Of a DNA stretch of 64,000 nucleotides, positions 1-11,215 are shown piece by piece (within the stretch, counting starts at the first letter, position 1; every line of letters starts with the position of its first letter). The notes under the pieces are model-generated. The model searched no databases. It was not told the origin of the DNA and was given only the letters and a program-made list of their open reading frames with translations. The stretch comes from Gonatopus flavifemur (taxonomy: Eukaryota > Arthropoda > Insecta > Hymenoptera > Dryinidae): NCBI GenBank assembly GCA_018340375.1, contig JAFFJZ010000002.1:41560001-41624000 (forward strand), given 5' to 3'. The position numbers and the translations under genes are program-made.

Positions 1-2310
1 GATTTGCTTGATGGTATCCCAGAAATAACATAACGGTCGATCGCTTCGACGACTAAATTTCGAAGCTTGGATGGAAAGAGATTTTAAAAAAGAATAAATT
101 CCGAGTAATGTTTATGACAAACATATGAATTCAGGTCATAGGGTTTACGATGATTCCATACCAGAGAACGTTGAGAAAGATTTCTTTAATCATTAATCAT
201 TCTTGTTTCTTTCCAAACAGTGATGATCTTTGAAGTCACTTTGATTCACTTTGATCGAAAAAAGAATAATTTATTTGTCTTTACATGCAATGAATTTCGA
301 GTGAACCGAATTTCATAGTGTTTATGTATGTGTATACACATAGACTCGTAAAAGTGATGGCCCTGGTTATAGGCATCGCTCGATAAATCGATGTACTGGG
401 GAGAAGCCAATTGGATGAGTTACCGGTGGTGCTGGGGTATCGTGCTGTACTGCAGAACCTCCTAACCTCTATGCGAGAGAGTACAGAGAGTAGAGAGGTG
501 TACTGGATTGAACATGCCTCTACGTGCGTAATAACCCTTTGTAAAGGTATTCTACCAATTTCTCGCGGTGACTATAAATCCGATTTGAAGCAAACGCATT
601 CTCGAATATTGTGGATTGCCTTCAAAGTCTTTCCGTTGTAGAATCTCATACATCTATATTGAATTCCGTTTGAACTTACGATCAAAAAAACATCTCCGTC
701 TTTTAATCTATCGGAAGATTTGAAATTTCGGTATACGCCATGCATGGAATTGATGATATTACATGAGGAAGATTCAAAGAAAATTTTAGGGTCCTTACAT
801 CAAATTATCGAGTCGCACGCGCCAGATGAACGAACGCATTTAAACGTGGATCTGGAGAACGCACAGTCTCTTTTCATGCAGAAAATTATCAATTGTAGGA
901 ATCACGTGTGGTGAGAGTAGAGGTGAAGTATTGACACCTGCTCGAGAGGGAGGAACACTCGATTATTTACTCTTTGCCCCTTTCTTTTCTGTATTCGTTC
1001 TATTGAGAAAATGAAAATAAAAATCTAAGGTAGGGTATCGTAAATGAACGTTATTGTGGTTACGATATTATGCTGTTGTTTTCTTTGCAGCTGCTTTTCA
1101 TTCGTAGCAACGGTCATTTTGTTTCATCTTGGTATTCTTTTCTTGCGAGTTCTTCACTTGTAGGCAGTATAATGCAAATTACTATATTTATATCATTATG
1201 GTATTTTGAAGGAGAAAAAAGTGAATTTATCGTCACAGTGGAACGAAATAACATCGTGTTACATTGACCTTTTAACCGTATTCTCAATATTTTTTTCACC
1301 CCTGTGTTTGACGTACTTTTCCTGCCGAAATATTGAAATATTTTTTAGTTGGAATATCGTGGCCAATTCCATACTTTTGTCATTATATCGTAATTCTGAA
1401 CTGAAATGCTATGGAAGTACGTGAAAAACTATTTATTCGAGCAAACAATGCCGGATTTCAAGCAAACGTGGGTTAATAGCATTTTAGTAAAATTGAACTG
1501 AGTTATTGTTTTCTTGTTGTATTATAATAACATCGAACGTTGTGCCAGGGTTCATCGGCGTTGGCATTTCAATTTTACGCCAACGTTGTTTGCCAAGGGT
1601 TGGCGGTGGGTAAATAACGCTATTGCAGTACCAGAACGGTCATCAATTTCTGTGATCTATATTTTGTTATATCGCCTCTTTTTTTGATTATTCATTCGTT
1701 AGAGTGAAATTAGAACTTTGAAATAATATGACCTGATGATCAAGTTTCACTCCCTCAGATCTTAAAACCACGTTCAATTTGATACTCAGATGCATGTGTT
1801 AATTACTCCGGAAGTATTCTTAACCATAGAATCTCAAGCTTGTGCATAAGTATACATATGTATATACGTACGAATGTACATATGCTAATTTCAACGGGAG
1901 GAATTCCAGCTAATACAGCACTTTAGACGAACGGAGACTAGTATCAAGTAGCAATCAATATATTTATGTTCATATCAAACGTATCATACTGTTTACAATT
2001 CGGCTATGAATCTTGAATATATTTGAATTTCATATCACAAATTCAATTGATTTTGATTATAATAGACGGTCCATGTATTTGAAGAGATTTTATATTTTTT
2101 GGGATATTTTTCTATGAGAGCCGCTCGAGTGAAAAAGTTTTCAAAATCATATATAACTTATATACAAACTGTATTGAATTATATATAAATTTTATATAAT
2201 TTCAAAAATTTGACATACTGGTTGATATTGTGAAAATTATTTGTGATTAAAGTGTTAATAATAGAATTTATTTAGTGAAAGTAACATATTGGTATTAAAT
2301 ATTGCAATGA
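1..2310. other. Gene-free AT-rich sequence
   Basis: No open frame here has a recognisable domain, and none is flanked by convincing splice sites. The longest frames (about 70 codons, near 411-641 and 1070-1424) have compositions expected by chance in AT-rich DNA. I see no tRNA-like boxes and no clear inverted repeat longer than about 20 bp. It may be intergenic, or part of a long intron of a gene lying outside the window. Confidence 0.6.
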
Positions 2311-2551
2311 TACCCTCAGAGAAATAGTTTATTCGAATATGAATCCACTAGACATTTCATTGCATCCAATAAAATTTTACTCGATTCAAGTAAATTTTAT
2401 TTGAAATGAATGAAAGTTTATTCGGATGGAATTAATTTTTTATTCGATTCAATTAAAACTCTAGTAGATTCATATTTAAATAGAAATTTAGTTGATTCAA
2501 ACAAAGTTTAGTCAATCCAAATAAATTCAAATAAAAATTTCTCTCAGTGTA
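2311..2551. mobile_element. MITE, CACTGAGAGAAA-type ends, TA target
   Basis: The left end CCTCAGAGAAATAG and right end AATTTCTCTCAGTG are inverted relative to each other and flanked by TA. The interior is repetitive, with many variants of GAATnnATTC and AAATTTTATT. No coding capacity. The same end sequence recurs at 5409-5873 and 25265, so this is one family with a degraded left terminus here. Confidence 0.6.
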
Positions 2552-2970
2552 ATCTACTACACTGGAAAAAAAATCATTAGTCCAAAAAAATACATTTCTT
2601 CGTATTCTAAATTTTTCGAATTGAATAATTGATGTTCACAGGAATGATTGGTTTATCTTTTCTATGAGTCATATTATAAAATTCAATAAACGATTTTATT
2701 GGAGTGTTCTTTTTCAGATCAAAAAAATATTTCTTTGAGGAGATGTCTAAATTCTTATTTCAACAGTTCCATTCATTGAGAATGAAACTTCCAATTTCTT
2801 TGAAACTTCAATTGGGGATTCATGAATGATTCTTTCATTTCTATTGATTATTAAATATGCAAATATTGTAGATCATCGTATGTTTGCTATGATATTGTAC
2901 TTCTTAAAACGAAATGAGTGTTTCTTCATCAGTGATAACTAATAATTCCTTTGGATGAAGAAAAATTATA
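2552..2970. other. AT-rich spacer with a lone MITE end
   Basis: A single terminus-like sequence (ACACTGGAAAAAAAA) begins near 2560, but I could not find a convincing partner. The rest is AT-rich sequence with repeated GAATGAtt-like words. No gene is supported. Confidence 0.4.
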
Positions 2971-3132
2971 TACACAGATAAAACTATTCCTTTGAATCTA
3001 AGAAATTGTTCTTGTTCCAAAGCACACATTTTTTTACATGAAAAAAATATTTATTTCCGTTGAAAAAATATTTATTTCGACCTATCCAAATAACAAATTT
3101 GTTAAATTCGAAGGAACACTTTTATCTGTGTA
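2971..3132. mobile_element. Short MITE with TACACAGATAAAA ends
   Basis: The left end TACACAGATAAAACTATTCC pairs with the right end GGAACACTTTTATCTGTGTA. The element is about 160 bp including flanking TA dinucleotides, has no coding capacity, and resembles a TA-specific (Tc1/mariner-type) MITE. Confidence 0.65.
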
Positions 3133-3501
3133 TGCATTCAAAGATGTTTCCATAATCCAAAAAAGGATATCAAGGGGATCAATATATTAAGAAAAATACT
3201 CATTACATCCAAGAAATAGATTTTTTTCGGGTCCAACATTCATTGAACGAATATATTGTTCATTCAAGAATGATTATTCAACAGAAATAATGAATGATGT
3301 CATTGAATGAGAGATATTATTCCATTAAAAGGGTCAATACAATTAGAAAAACCGACAAGACACATTTAAAAAAAATGTTTTTTCATCAGGGACTTTTTAT
3401 TCGATTACAATTAAACTTTGTGGGTTTGTTAACACAACATTCAAATATATGAATGAATTTTTTCGATAATTTTTCTTCGAAAAATGGCGGTGATAGAGTG
3501 G

Positions 3502-3864
3502 CTTGAAAATAACCGATAGAAAAAATCGGCGGGCAAGCTGGTGGCCAGGAGTTTTTATTTGAAAAATTCCAACCAAGAAAAGTTTTTTAAAAAGTAGTTA
3601 CGGTTTGTCTGCAAACCTGAAGAAAATGAAGAATAAAAAAAATTCAACAATTGGCGGTGATTTTTCGACAAAATCGACAACCAGTAAGGATTGATGTTGT
3701 CGAAAAACCTCCGCCAATTGTTGAATTTTTTTTATTCTTCATTTTCTTTAGGTTTACAGACAAACTGTAACTATTGTTCACTCAACTTCTCTTGGTTGGA
3801 ATTTTCAGATAAAAACCCTGGCCACCAATTTGCCCGCCAATTTTTTTTATTGGTTATTTTTAAG
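3502..3864. repeat. Long hairpin (foldback) element
   Basis: The two halves are near-perfect inverted copies. The left arm, from CTTGAAAATAACC at 3502, runs through ATTGGCGG to about 3675. The right arm runs from about 3692 to GGTTATTTTTAAG at 3864. Arms are about 170 bp with a very short loop. No coding potential; an open frame at 3691-3909 is only the arm read through. Its right end abuts the TTAA element at 3860. Confidence 0.75.
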
Positions 3865-4763
3865 GGGGGAAACCACATTAGAAGGTTCATTTTCATTGGT
3901 TATTTATGATTTTTTTTGGGTGGGAAGGATTAATTGGAATTCAACCAAATTTGGGCATCATTTTATTCATGTTTTGAACAAGGTTCGTGGATTTTCTCAG
4001 ATGATAGGGGTGAAACATGATAGAGTTAAACCCTGTTGTCAAGCAAATATGGCAAAGAATTTTCTCCGACTGCGGGACATGTAGTGGTTCTAATTTTCAT
4101 CTGAAATTAAGAGGGTTTTTATTTTATTTTAATAACATATCTCCTAAGAATATGAACCTCAATTCAGGTGAACATAATAAACATAAAAAATTTGGCACGT
4201 GTTGGAAAAACTTTTTTCAATTTTCACCACTTTCTTTTACTAATTATGCAACAAAAAACACCCTTCAAATTATGATATCATCCCAAAAGTTGGTTCATAT
4301 TCTTCGTAATTTCATCAAGAATCAGGCTACCAAATTTCATGATGATCGGTTCATTGGTTTTTGAGTGAGAACTCCCGCTGATGTGGAAAGAGTCATTTTG
4401 AGAAAAACGCATTTGAAACAAAATTCTCGGGAACTAGAAATTTAAGGAAGTTAACAATAATATGAAGTGTTCACCGATTACTTAGCTATTCCAGCACCAT
4501 ACATCAACCCTTCTTCTTCTCTATGAGCCTCATTTTGCGCTTGCAGTAGTGCCGAAAGCTCGCGAGGGATTAGTCTACTATTTTTCTCCGTGTGTGTGCC
4601 GGAATCAAAGTGAGCTCGGTTCTATGCTCATAACATCTAAACGAATAGGAATTTTGTTTCGAAATTTTGACAGCACATTCTTGGATAGTTGAGCTAACGA
4701 TTCATCCAATGAAAAAAAAAAAAATCGATATTTTGAACCTCCTAATGTGGTTTCCCCCCTTAA
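3860..4763. mobile_element. TTAA-flanked MITE (piggyBac-like)
   Basis: Bounded by TTAA at 3860-3863 and 4760-4763. Terminal inverted repeats begin GGGGGGAAACCACATTAG and match for about 26 bp with one difference. TTAA target duplication is the signature of the piggyBac superfamily. The interior (about 900 bp) has only short chance frames and no transposase, so it would be non-autonomous. An alternative is an outer element ending at the TTAA at 5996-5999, whose inverted end also begins with GGGGG. Confidence 0.6.
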
Positions 4764-5937
4764 GGCCTTATGCTATTGTAGATACTTCGAAATGGACTAC
4801 TTTTTTGGTGATTTTGTTGGGTAGGAACAAATATATTATTAATAAAACAATGTTCACCCCATGTTTACACGTGTAAGGTACAAATATTTATTTCTCAGAT
4901 GATAAAATTTTACAAAATGTAGGCACACGGCCGCTGTCAAAAAACTATTTTTTTCGAATTGGCTTGCAAGATAACTCTCTCAATTTTTATCCGATCGAGT
5001 TCAAATTTTAACTGTAGCTTCTTGATTAGATTTCACAGGGAATGACGTATGCAATTTGCGAAATATAGAAAATTGCCAAAGTTATTAATAAAAAACTGTA
5101 ATTTTTTCGCGAGAAAATCGATTTCTTTTTTTCAAAAGCTTACCATTTTTTCAAAATTCAATATTTTCCGAATTCCGTACGTCGTTCCCTGCGAAATCTA
5201 ATCAAGAAGCTACAGTTAAAATTTGAACTCGATCGGATAAAAATTGAGAGAGTTATCTTGCAAGCCAATTCGAAAAACATAGTTTTTTAACAGCGGCCGT
5301 GTGCCGACATTTTGTAAAATGTTGTCATCTGAAAAATAAATATTTGTACCTTAATATACGTGTAAACATGTGGTGAACATTGTTTTATTGATAATATATT
5401 TGTTCCTACACTGAGAGAAATGTATCATTAAAAATTACTGATTTTTGTCAGTAAGCGAGGGATATACTTGACATGTGATTACAAACTGATGGGAAATACC
5501 AGTAATTTTTCCTAGCTTTATAATAACCGAGAAAAAAAACTTTTATCGTTACCAGCGTCGAACATGATTGTTTGTGATCACGATCCTTGCTTCTTTCCCC
5601 GAAGCCATGGAACATTCTTGAAAATGTTATGGTTTCCAATTTATATCAATCTCACCAATTGAGAGTTCTTGTTTTCTACATTGGGTCATAAGAAATTACT
5701 GTTTTTCAACATGAATTCCCACTGGTTTTAATTTTCAAACTTCGTAGTATGAGAAATTACTGTTTTGTCTCATTGATTTCTGATCTCATGCCAAGTATAT
5801 CAAACTGTATGTCAAGTATATCCCCCGTCTAATGGGAAAACCAGTAATTTTTAATGAAGAATTTCTCTCAGTGTACCCAACAAAATCACCAAAAAAGTAG
5901 TCCGTTTCGAAGTATCTACACTAGCATAAGGCCTTAA
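4760..5937. mobile_element. TTAA-flanked palindromic element, interrupted by a MITE
   Basis: It begins TTAAGGCCTTATGCTA and ends with the inverted form TAGCATAAGGCCTTAA at 5934-5937. The arms pair over several hundred bases, including CTACTTTTTTGGTGATTTTG and the tract around GCGGCCG at 4929 and 5293. The symmetry is broken only by a foreign element at 5409-5873. It shares its left TTAA with the neighbouring element. No coding capacity. Confidence 0.65.
5409..5873. mobile_element. MITE CACTGAGAGAAAT, nested, TA duplication
   Basis: Terminal repeats CACTGAGAGAAAT and its inverse bound 465 bp with TA on each side (5407-5408 and 5874-5875). Removing the insert and one TA restores the palindrome of the host element exactly (GTTCCTA followed by CCCAAC), so boundaries and target duplication are directly visible. 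Interior words (ACCAGTAATTTTTAATG) repeat in inverted order. Non-coding. Confidence 0.85.
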
Positions 5938-6067
5938 GCCACCCCACCGCTGCCATTTTGCGATGAAATTGGCTCGTCTAATTGTATTGACCCCCTTAAA
6001 TTGAAGGAATATTTTTTCAACACAATGCCTTTTCGAAAAAAAGATATTGAACCGTATCAAAGAAATT

Positions 6068-6520
6068 CACAATGAGAAAAAAATAGTAGAGCCAACCGCA
6101 TACACTGTAAACAAAATTTGTTGAATTCCAAACAAAAATCCTTGGAAATTTACAAACTTGGTTTGGAAAAATAATTTCCGAACCTTTTTTGTAAATTGCC
6201 GAACAAAAGTTTGTAAATTTTCAAAAATCTTCGTGAAATCACAAAATTTTTTGAATGTTTACAAACTTTTATTTGGTAATTTACAAAAAAAGTTTGTGTA
6301 AAAAACTGCCAAACTTCTTTGGCAGTTTAGGAAGTATATTTTTTACAGTGTATGAGTTTGGATACGGCGAATCTCGCCGCGCGGTTGACTCAACTGAACA
6401 TCGATTGAAGTAAATGCTCATTCGGTCATTTCGATCGATATTCAATTGAGTCAACCGCGTGGCGAGATTCGCCGTATCCAAACTCATATGCGGTTGGCTC
6501 CACTATATTTTTTCTCAGTG
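6068..6520. mobile_element. Foldback element with GC-rich inner hairpin
   Basis: Ends CACAATGAGAAAAAAATAG and the inverse of CACTGAGAAAAAATATAG. After removal of the nested MITE at 6103-6349, the arms continue through AGCCAACCGCATA and TGAGTTTGGATACGGCGAAT. The inner hairpin at 6352-6486 pairs over about 40 bp around CTCGCCGCG(C)GGTTGACTCAA. Non-coding. Confidence 0.7.
6103..6349. mobile_element. MITE CACTGTAAAC/CAGTG, nested, TA duplication
   Basis: A 247-bp element between TA dinucleotides at 6101-6102 and 6350-6351. Inverted ends CACTGTAAA and TTTACAGTG. The interior is full of TTTGTAAATT and AAATTTACAA words in both orientations. It sits inside the element at 6068-6520, whose halves rejoin exactly when it is removed. 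Confidence 0.8.
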
Positions 6521-8206
6521 CATGAATTGATTGAACTCAATAATTCAATGAGATAAAGAAATAGATTTTTGAAACCATTTTACATTTTATTCACCATCAC
6601 GAATTGTGATCAGCCCCCTAAAGGTGTCGCTACTTTCTCACAAGTTCTCTTCTTATTGTAAGGTTTGTACATAAATAATCAACGACGCTATCCTTCCAGT
6701 CAGTCATACTTGATCCAAATAAACAATTCTTTTGGATTATGGCGTTGAATTACGGATTCTACTTAAAGTGACAGCAGTGTCAAACCGGCAGATGACATGA
6801 CTCCTCCACGATCCATAAAAGCACCAAAGTGCACAGTAAAAAATTTATATTAGATATTAGCATATTTATATTGTACTTTTGGGATATACTTGATTATGTC
6901 GTTATGAACCACAAGTATACGAGCATTCATCATACTCTCTCGTGAGGGTGAAGATAAACATGTTATAATTTGAAATAAATATAGTTCTGAGCCTCATAAT
7001 AAAGTATATCTCACGAGTACCATAAAACTATAGTAATCTTCAATATAAACTTTTTTCTGTGTGGACTATGAAATATTGACAAATAATACAATTTTTTTTA
7101 TGAAACAAATCTCATATTGGCCTCTATAATTTTTCAAACATCATTCATTGAAATAAAATGCAGTTCAGAAAAAGGTATCTTGATGTCAATAATTTACTTG
7201 ATTGGTTCGAAGATTTCTCGAACTGATTCAAGTGTACAAACGGCTTTTTGTCTTGAAGAAGTAACAAATTGAATCAAATCAGAATTTTTTCCCACTGAAG
7301 ACAGGGTATTAGATTAAAAGAAATCTCTCATTCATATCAAGAATGTCGGATGCATTTCTTCGCTGCAACTGTTGAATGAATCCATTTCTTTGGATGGAAA
7401 CAATATTATTCATTGCGTCAATGAGGTCACGCGAAGTTGGATAAAAACTAGACATGGAACTCAATTTATAGATTTGGCATTATAAAGTGCATTTTTTGGA
7501 TTCAATAAATATTCATCCGTTCAATTAAATATTACATCATGGCAATGATCTGATCAATTGCATTGAAAAACGGTTCAATTTTTTGCGATGAATCTTTTTG
7601 GGAAGGAAATAATATTGTTTTCAATGAGTATTCTGTGAATGAAATAGCTTTTGTATCTAAAATAATATAATTCCAATCCTTCAAAAATCCGATTTAAACT
7701 TATCAACTCGTCAATCAGTCTGAATCAGATTTTTGTCCGGGAATTTTCCTATTTGACCTCATTCAAATATAATCGGTTTGAATGGGAAATTTCTATTCAA
7801 TGGGATATAAACAGTCAATTCGAATGTACATGATCCGAATTTTCTGATTATTATATCTCATTGAGTAAAAATTCCCTATTCAAACCGATCAGATTCTAAT
7901 AAGATCGAGTAGGAAAATTCCTGGACAAAAATCTGATTCATACTGATTGACCAGTTAATAGGATTGAATTGGATCTTTCAAGCAGGGATACCAATGCCCA
8001 TGATATTATTATCATGTATAGCCACGTTATTTTTAAAAAATAATTCATTGAAACCAAGTGCTTTCGATTGCTTAGTAGTAAAATATATATTTCATTCAAA
8101 GAAATCTACTATGAATCTAGAAATTTCCATATTCCTGCACACTCACAGAAATGTTTCCTTATGGTAACAAAAATTTCATTATTATGAGAAAATTCTGTTC
8201 TCAACA
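6521..8206. other. Repeat-derived AT-rich stretch
   Basis: No gene is supported. A probable MITE lies at about 6832-7062 (ends CACAGTAAAAAATTTATATT and its approximate inverse). An inverted repeat lies at 7708-7953, listed separately. The remainder is AT-rich with recurring GAATGAAT-like words similar to those in the 21816-23096 element, suggesting decayed copies. Confidence 0.45.
7708..7953. repeat. Palindromic MITE-like element
   Basis: The left arm (GTCAATCAGTCTGAATCAGA, then TTTTTGTCCGGGAATTTTCC) is inverted at the right (GGAAAATTCCTGGACAAAAA, then TCTGATTCATACTGATTGAC). Pairing continues toward the centre through ATCGGTTTGAATGGGAA. Arms about 110 bp. Non-coding. Confidence 0.7.
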
Positions 8207-8208
8207 TA

Positions 8209-8459
8209 CATGGAAAGAAGAAAACAGCACTGGTTACTGTCCATAACAGCAATCAGTTGAAAAACAAATGAAAACACGCTTGGATGATAGAGGTTAGCGC
8301 GATCACAGTGATGTGTACTGCAGTGAAATTCGTCAATGCTGTTTGGACATTAACGGTTACTGGGAGACGCAGTAATGAACGGCGTGAATTTGATTTTTCA
8401 TTTTCTTTCAATGAATTACTGCGATTCACAGTAACCATTGCTGTTTTCTTTTTTCCGTG
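8209..8459. mobile_element. MITE with AAGAAAACAGCA ends, TA-flanked
   Basis: Ends CATGGAAAGAAGAAAACAGC and the inverse of CACGGAAAAAAGAAAACAGC, flanked by TA at 8207-8208 and 8460-8461. A second inner motif, GGTTACTGT/ACAGTAACC, is also inverted. About 250 bp, non-coding. Apparent frames on both strands here are arm sequence. Confidence 0.7.
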
Positions 8460-8462
8460 TAG

Positions 8463-8756
8463 CCCTGGTGAAAGGGAAGCGTGTAATAGAAAGTGTCAGG
8501 AACGTAGTTGGAAAGTATTTGGAATGTGGATTTAAGCGTATACCGAGCGTCAAGTGGAACATTAAGAGTGGTTCGAACGTATATTTGAAGTGTGTGAAGC
8601 GTATCCGAAGGAACCCCAATTTCATTGAAACCGGGCTTTACGCATGGAAGCGTAATCCAAGAGTGGATAGGAAGCATATGAGAAGTATTAGGAAAGTAAT
8701 CTGAAACATGCTTACGCTTCCGTTACTCTTTATGACACGCTTCCCTTGCACCAGGG
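8463..8756. repeat. Inverted-repeat element rich in GGAAGCGT
   Basis: Terminal repeats CCCTGGTGAAAGGGAAGCGT (8463) and the inverse at 8735-8756. The interior carries repeated variants of GAAGCGTAT/GAAGCATAT. This creates spurious overlapping frames on both strands, none of which resembles a known domain. Directly adjacent to the preceding MITE. Confidence 0.6.
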
Positions 8757-9746
8757 AGGGACCATCCTAATTATTCTTGTGACAAGAAAAAAATTCTCTG
8801 GCCTCAAGTAAAATTGGATAATCTTTGCGTTAGAATATTGAATCTTACATCAAGAAAAATAGTCTTGAGATCGCCATAAGTAATTTTCAAATAAGACTTG
8901 GAGATTTTTTTGATGCAATGAATTTTTTATTGAGGGTAATTAAATCTTTCCTGTTATTCAGTAAACATTTTGTATCTTCCGATATGTTTTACACAAATTT
9001 TATATGCCCTACATAACACTTTTAGATGAGTTTCAGACCAATTCTTGTCTCAAACTCGTCTGAGAGACATTTAAAACCAAGATATCGCAAGACACAAAAT
9101 GTTGACTGTGCGTACAATAATTGAGTTTTTCCAAATAATATATTGGTGTATCACTTGAGACGGTATCTGACTCACGGTACACTGGTCGAAACTCTTTTAC
9201 CTTCAAAATATTCGACAAGAGGTGGCATTTCTATAATGTGAAATAAAGAAAAACCAACAATACAGTGCTTCATTCGATTATCACTGTTTTGAAGTTTATA
9301 ATTATTATTCCACTTTATGACACGATACATTGGAATCAATCTCCAAACCTCTATGACTGACCGATCTGCTGCCAATTGAGGAGAGGGGAGCGTATATCGT
9401 TAAGCGTCACCTCTAAGAATATTCATTTAGTTTCAGCGTAAGAAAATTTTTCTTACCACAAGAAGCGATAGTTCTCACAAGAAATTAGGATTCTTACGTT
9501 GAACAAAAGTCCTGAATCATATTTTTTTCTACTGACAATCCGTGATATGATTACTTTCAAACGAAACCGCTTTTTGATCGAAGACTATTTGTTTTTGGAG
9601 AAAAAAATCGATATCAAGAATAAAATAATGGTAACAGCGAGAAGTCATTTCCGTGAGTGTATTTTCCATTCTAATGAATTTTTTCTCTATGGTAACATGA
9701 AAATATTTGGAATATTCTATGAATTTATAAATTGATGTATACATAC
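8757..9746. other. No gene seen
   Basis: AT-rich sequence with only short chance frames on both strands (for example 9033-9218 and 9499-9735). I see no inverted repeat with arms beyond about 20 bp apart from local TTTCTTACC/GTAAGAAA pairs near 9440-9510. No splice-supported coding signal. Confidence 0.5.
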
Positions 9747-10405
9747 GGGATAGAAAAATTTGCTGACGCAGCAAATTGAGATATTATATACAGGATGATT
9801 CAGAACTCGCGCACCGTACTCCATGGGAATATTTTTCAGTCAAAATTCAATAATTTCCCGTTGAAGAAAAATTTTTTTGAGGCTCAGTTTTTGAGATACG
9901 AGCATTTTTAGATTTTTTTGAGAATCCAAATAACTGAAAAGCATTGTGTTCTACAAACCTCAACTCGATATCATCCGCCAAGTTGGAGAACGGCGGATCT
10001 CTGGAAAAGAAATTGAACTATTCTGTCACCTCTCAATTCAAAGTTATAGCGATTTGGAATTTTTGGGCTTTCAGCAAATCAGAATTCAGCGACTTTCAAT
10101 TTGTATCGCTCCAAAACAAAGAATGACAGAATAGTTCAATTTTTTTCGCAGAGATCCGCCGTTTTCCAACTTAACCGATAGGATGAAGTTGAGGTTTGTA
10201 TCACACAATACTTTTGAGTTATTTGGATTTTTCAAAAAATCTAAAAATGCTCGTATTTCAAAAACTAAGCCTTAAAAAAATTTTTTCGACGGGAAATTAT
10301 TGAATTTTCACTGAAAAATATGCCTATGAAGTACGGTGCGCGAGTTCTGAATCATCCTGGATAGAATAGCGAATTTTTTTTGCTAATTTACCAAACAGTC
10401 CGGTG
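9747..10405. mobile_element. GCTnnnAGC-family MITE split by a palindromic MITE
   Basis: Flanks of the element at 9791-10359 match, in inverted orientation, the right end of the complete family member at 61299-61596: ATTTGCTG..CAGCAAATT and a TATTATATA run on the left, ATAGAATAGCGAATTTTTTT on the right. I infer an older copy interrupted by the younger palindrome. Its outer limits are approximate. Confidence 0.45.
9791..10359. mobile_element. Fully palindromic MITE, CAGGATGATTCAGAACTCGC ends
   Basis: About 569 bp, inverted over nearly its whole length. Ends CAGGATGATTCAGAACTCGC and its inverse, then GGGAATA, AATTTCCCGT and CGGCGGATCTCTG in both arms. The centre lies near 10070. The core (GCGATTTGGAATTTTT, CTTTCAGC.AATCAGAATTCAGC) is shared with the element at 54126-54694, which has different tips. 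Frames within are arm read-through. Confidence 0.8.
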
Positions 10406-10462
10406 TCATAGCTATACGGAGAAAAATGATTTTGAAATTCGTAGCGATCACTATTTTGCCTA

Positions 10463-10685
10463 CACTGTTAAAAATTTCTGCATGAATTTTAATGTTTTTA
10501 CTGGAAGTTTTTTTCAAGTACGTACATGAATGCAGTTTCATGCACATTTCACATGAAATTTAATGTAAACTATAGCATAATCTATAGTCTTTTCATGTTT
10601 TTATACATTAAATTTAATGCAGAATGTATATGAACCTGATTTCATGTACGTAATTGAAAAAAACTTCCAGATATTTCTGACAGTG
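10463..10685. mobile_element. MITE CACTGTTAAAAATTTCTGCA, TA-flanked
   Basis: A 223-bp element with inverted ends CACTGTTAAAAATTTCTG and the inverse of CACTGTCAGAAATATCTG, and TA on both sides. An internal pair, GGAAGTTTTTTTCAAGTACG and its inverse, matches the truncated copy at 15018-15195. Non-coding. Confidence 0.8.
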
Positions 10686-10884
10686 TAGGATTGAAGCCAA
10701 TTTTTGAAAAATAAGCAGCAATTATTGCTTGTGATGATAGGAATGAATAATAGAAAAATAGCAAAGGGTACTAACGTGTATAGTAATGAAAATGTGTGGA
10801 TGCATTCAGCGACAAACGGAGTTAGCGATTCCCTCAGCCCTTACAAAAACGTCAGGAAATTGAATATGAAACGTTGTATTGCCC

Positions 10885-11035
10885 GGCGTGGAGAGTGATT
10901 CATAATATTTTCAGGCAATGATTGCCAAGCAATGTATAGAGTAGATTCCAACACAGAAAAAAAGAATAGAACCATTACACGGTGTGGAATCATTCATAAC
11001 ATTTCGAGGTAATGATTCTCAAGCATTGTGTGCCG
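10885..11035 (+). repeat. Two-copy direct repeat, about 96-bp period
   Basis: Copy 1 starts at 10885 and copy 2 at 10981. Both read GG(C/T)GTGGA followed by TTCATAA(T/C)ATTT, then AGG(C/T)AATGATT and CAAGCA(A/T)TGT, about 50 bp each with roughly 80 percent identity by eye. The spacer contains AAAAAAAGAATAG. Function unknown; non-coding. Confidence 0.55.
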
Positions 11036-11119
11036 TACATCACTAAGATTATTCATAAAGTGAGTTGCTGAGGTGTAAGCACGAATCTATACGAACGATT
11101 CATAAACTTTCAGTGAGTT

Positions 11120-11215
11120 GAAAATCTCAATCGTGCGGTAGATCTAAGTCGGTATAAGCGTTACTTCGGTTAAGTTAGGTTGATTAGGTAGGTAGGATCG
11201 AATCCCCATTACTGG
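11120..11215 (+). repeat. Possible tRNA-derived SINE head
   Basis: GGATCGAATCCCC near 11196 fits the RNA polymerase III B box (GWTCRANNC). About 30 bp upstream, AAGCGTTACTTCGGTTAAG loosely resembles an A box. The shared words GGTTAAGT, TAGGTAGGTAGG and TCnAATCCCC link it to a second tRNA-like sequence at 36727-36810. The acceptor stem does not pair, so it is not a functional tRNA gene. Confidence 0.35.

Noticed and set aside
411..641. 76-codon plus-strand frame
   Set aside because: No recognisable domain, no splice context, and a length expected by chance.
1540..1620. CGCCAACGTTG-type sequence shared with about 63116
   Set aside because: Only short shared words in two places; not enough to define a repeat.
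8284..8704. Overlapping frames on both strands at 8253-8704
   Set aside because: They lie across two inverted-repeat elements; frames on opposite strands mirror each other because the arms are complementary.
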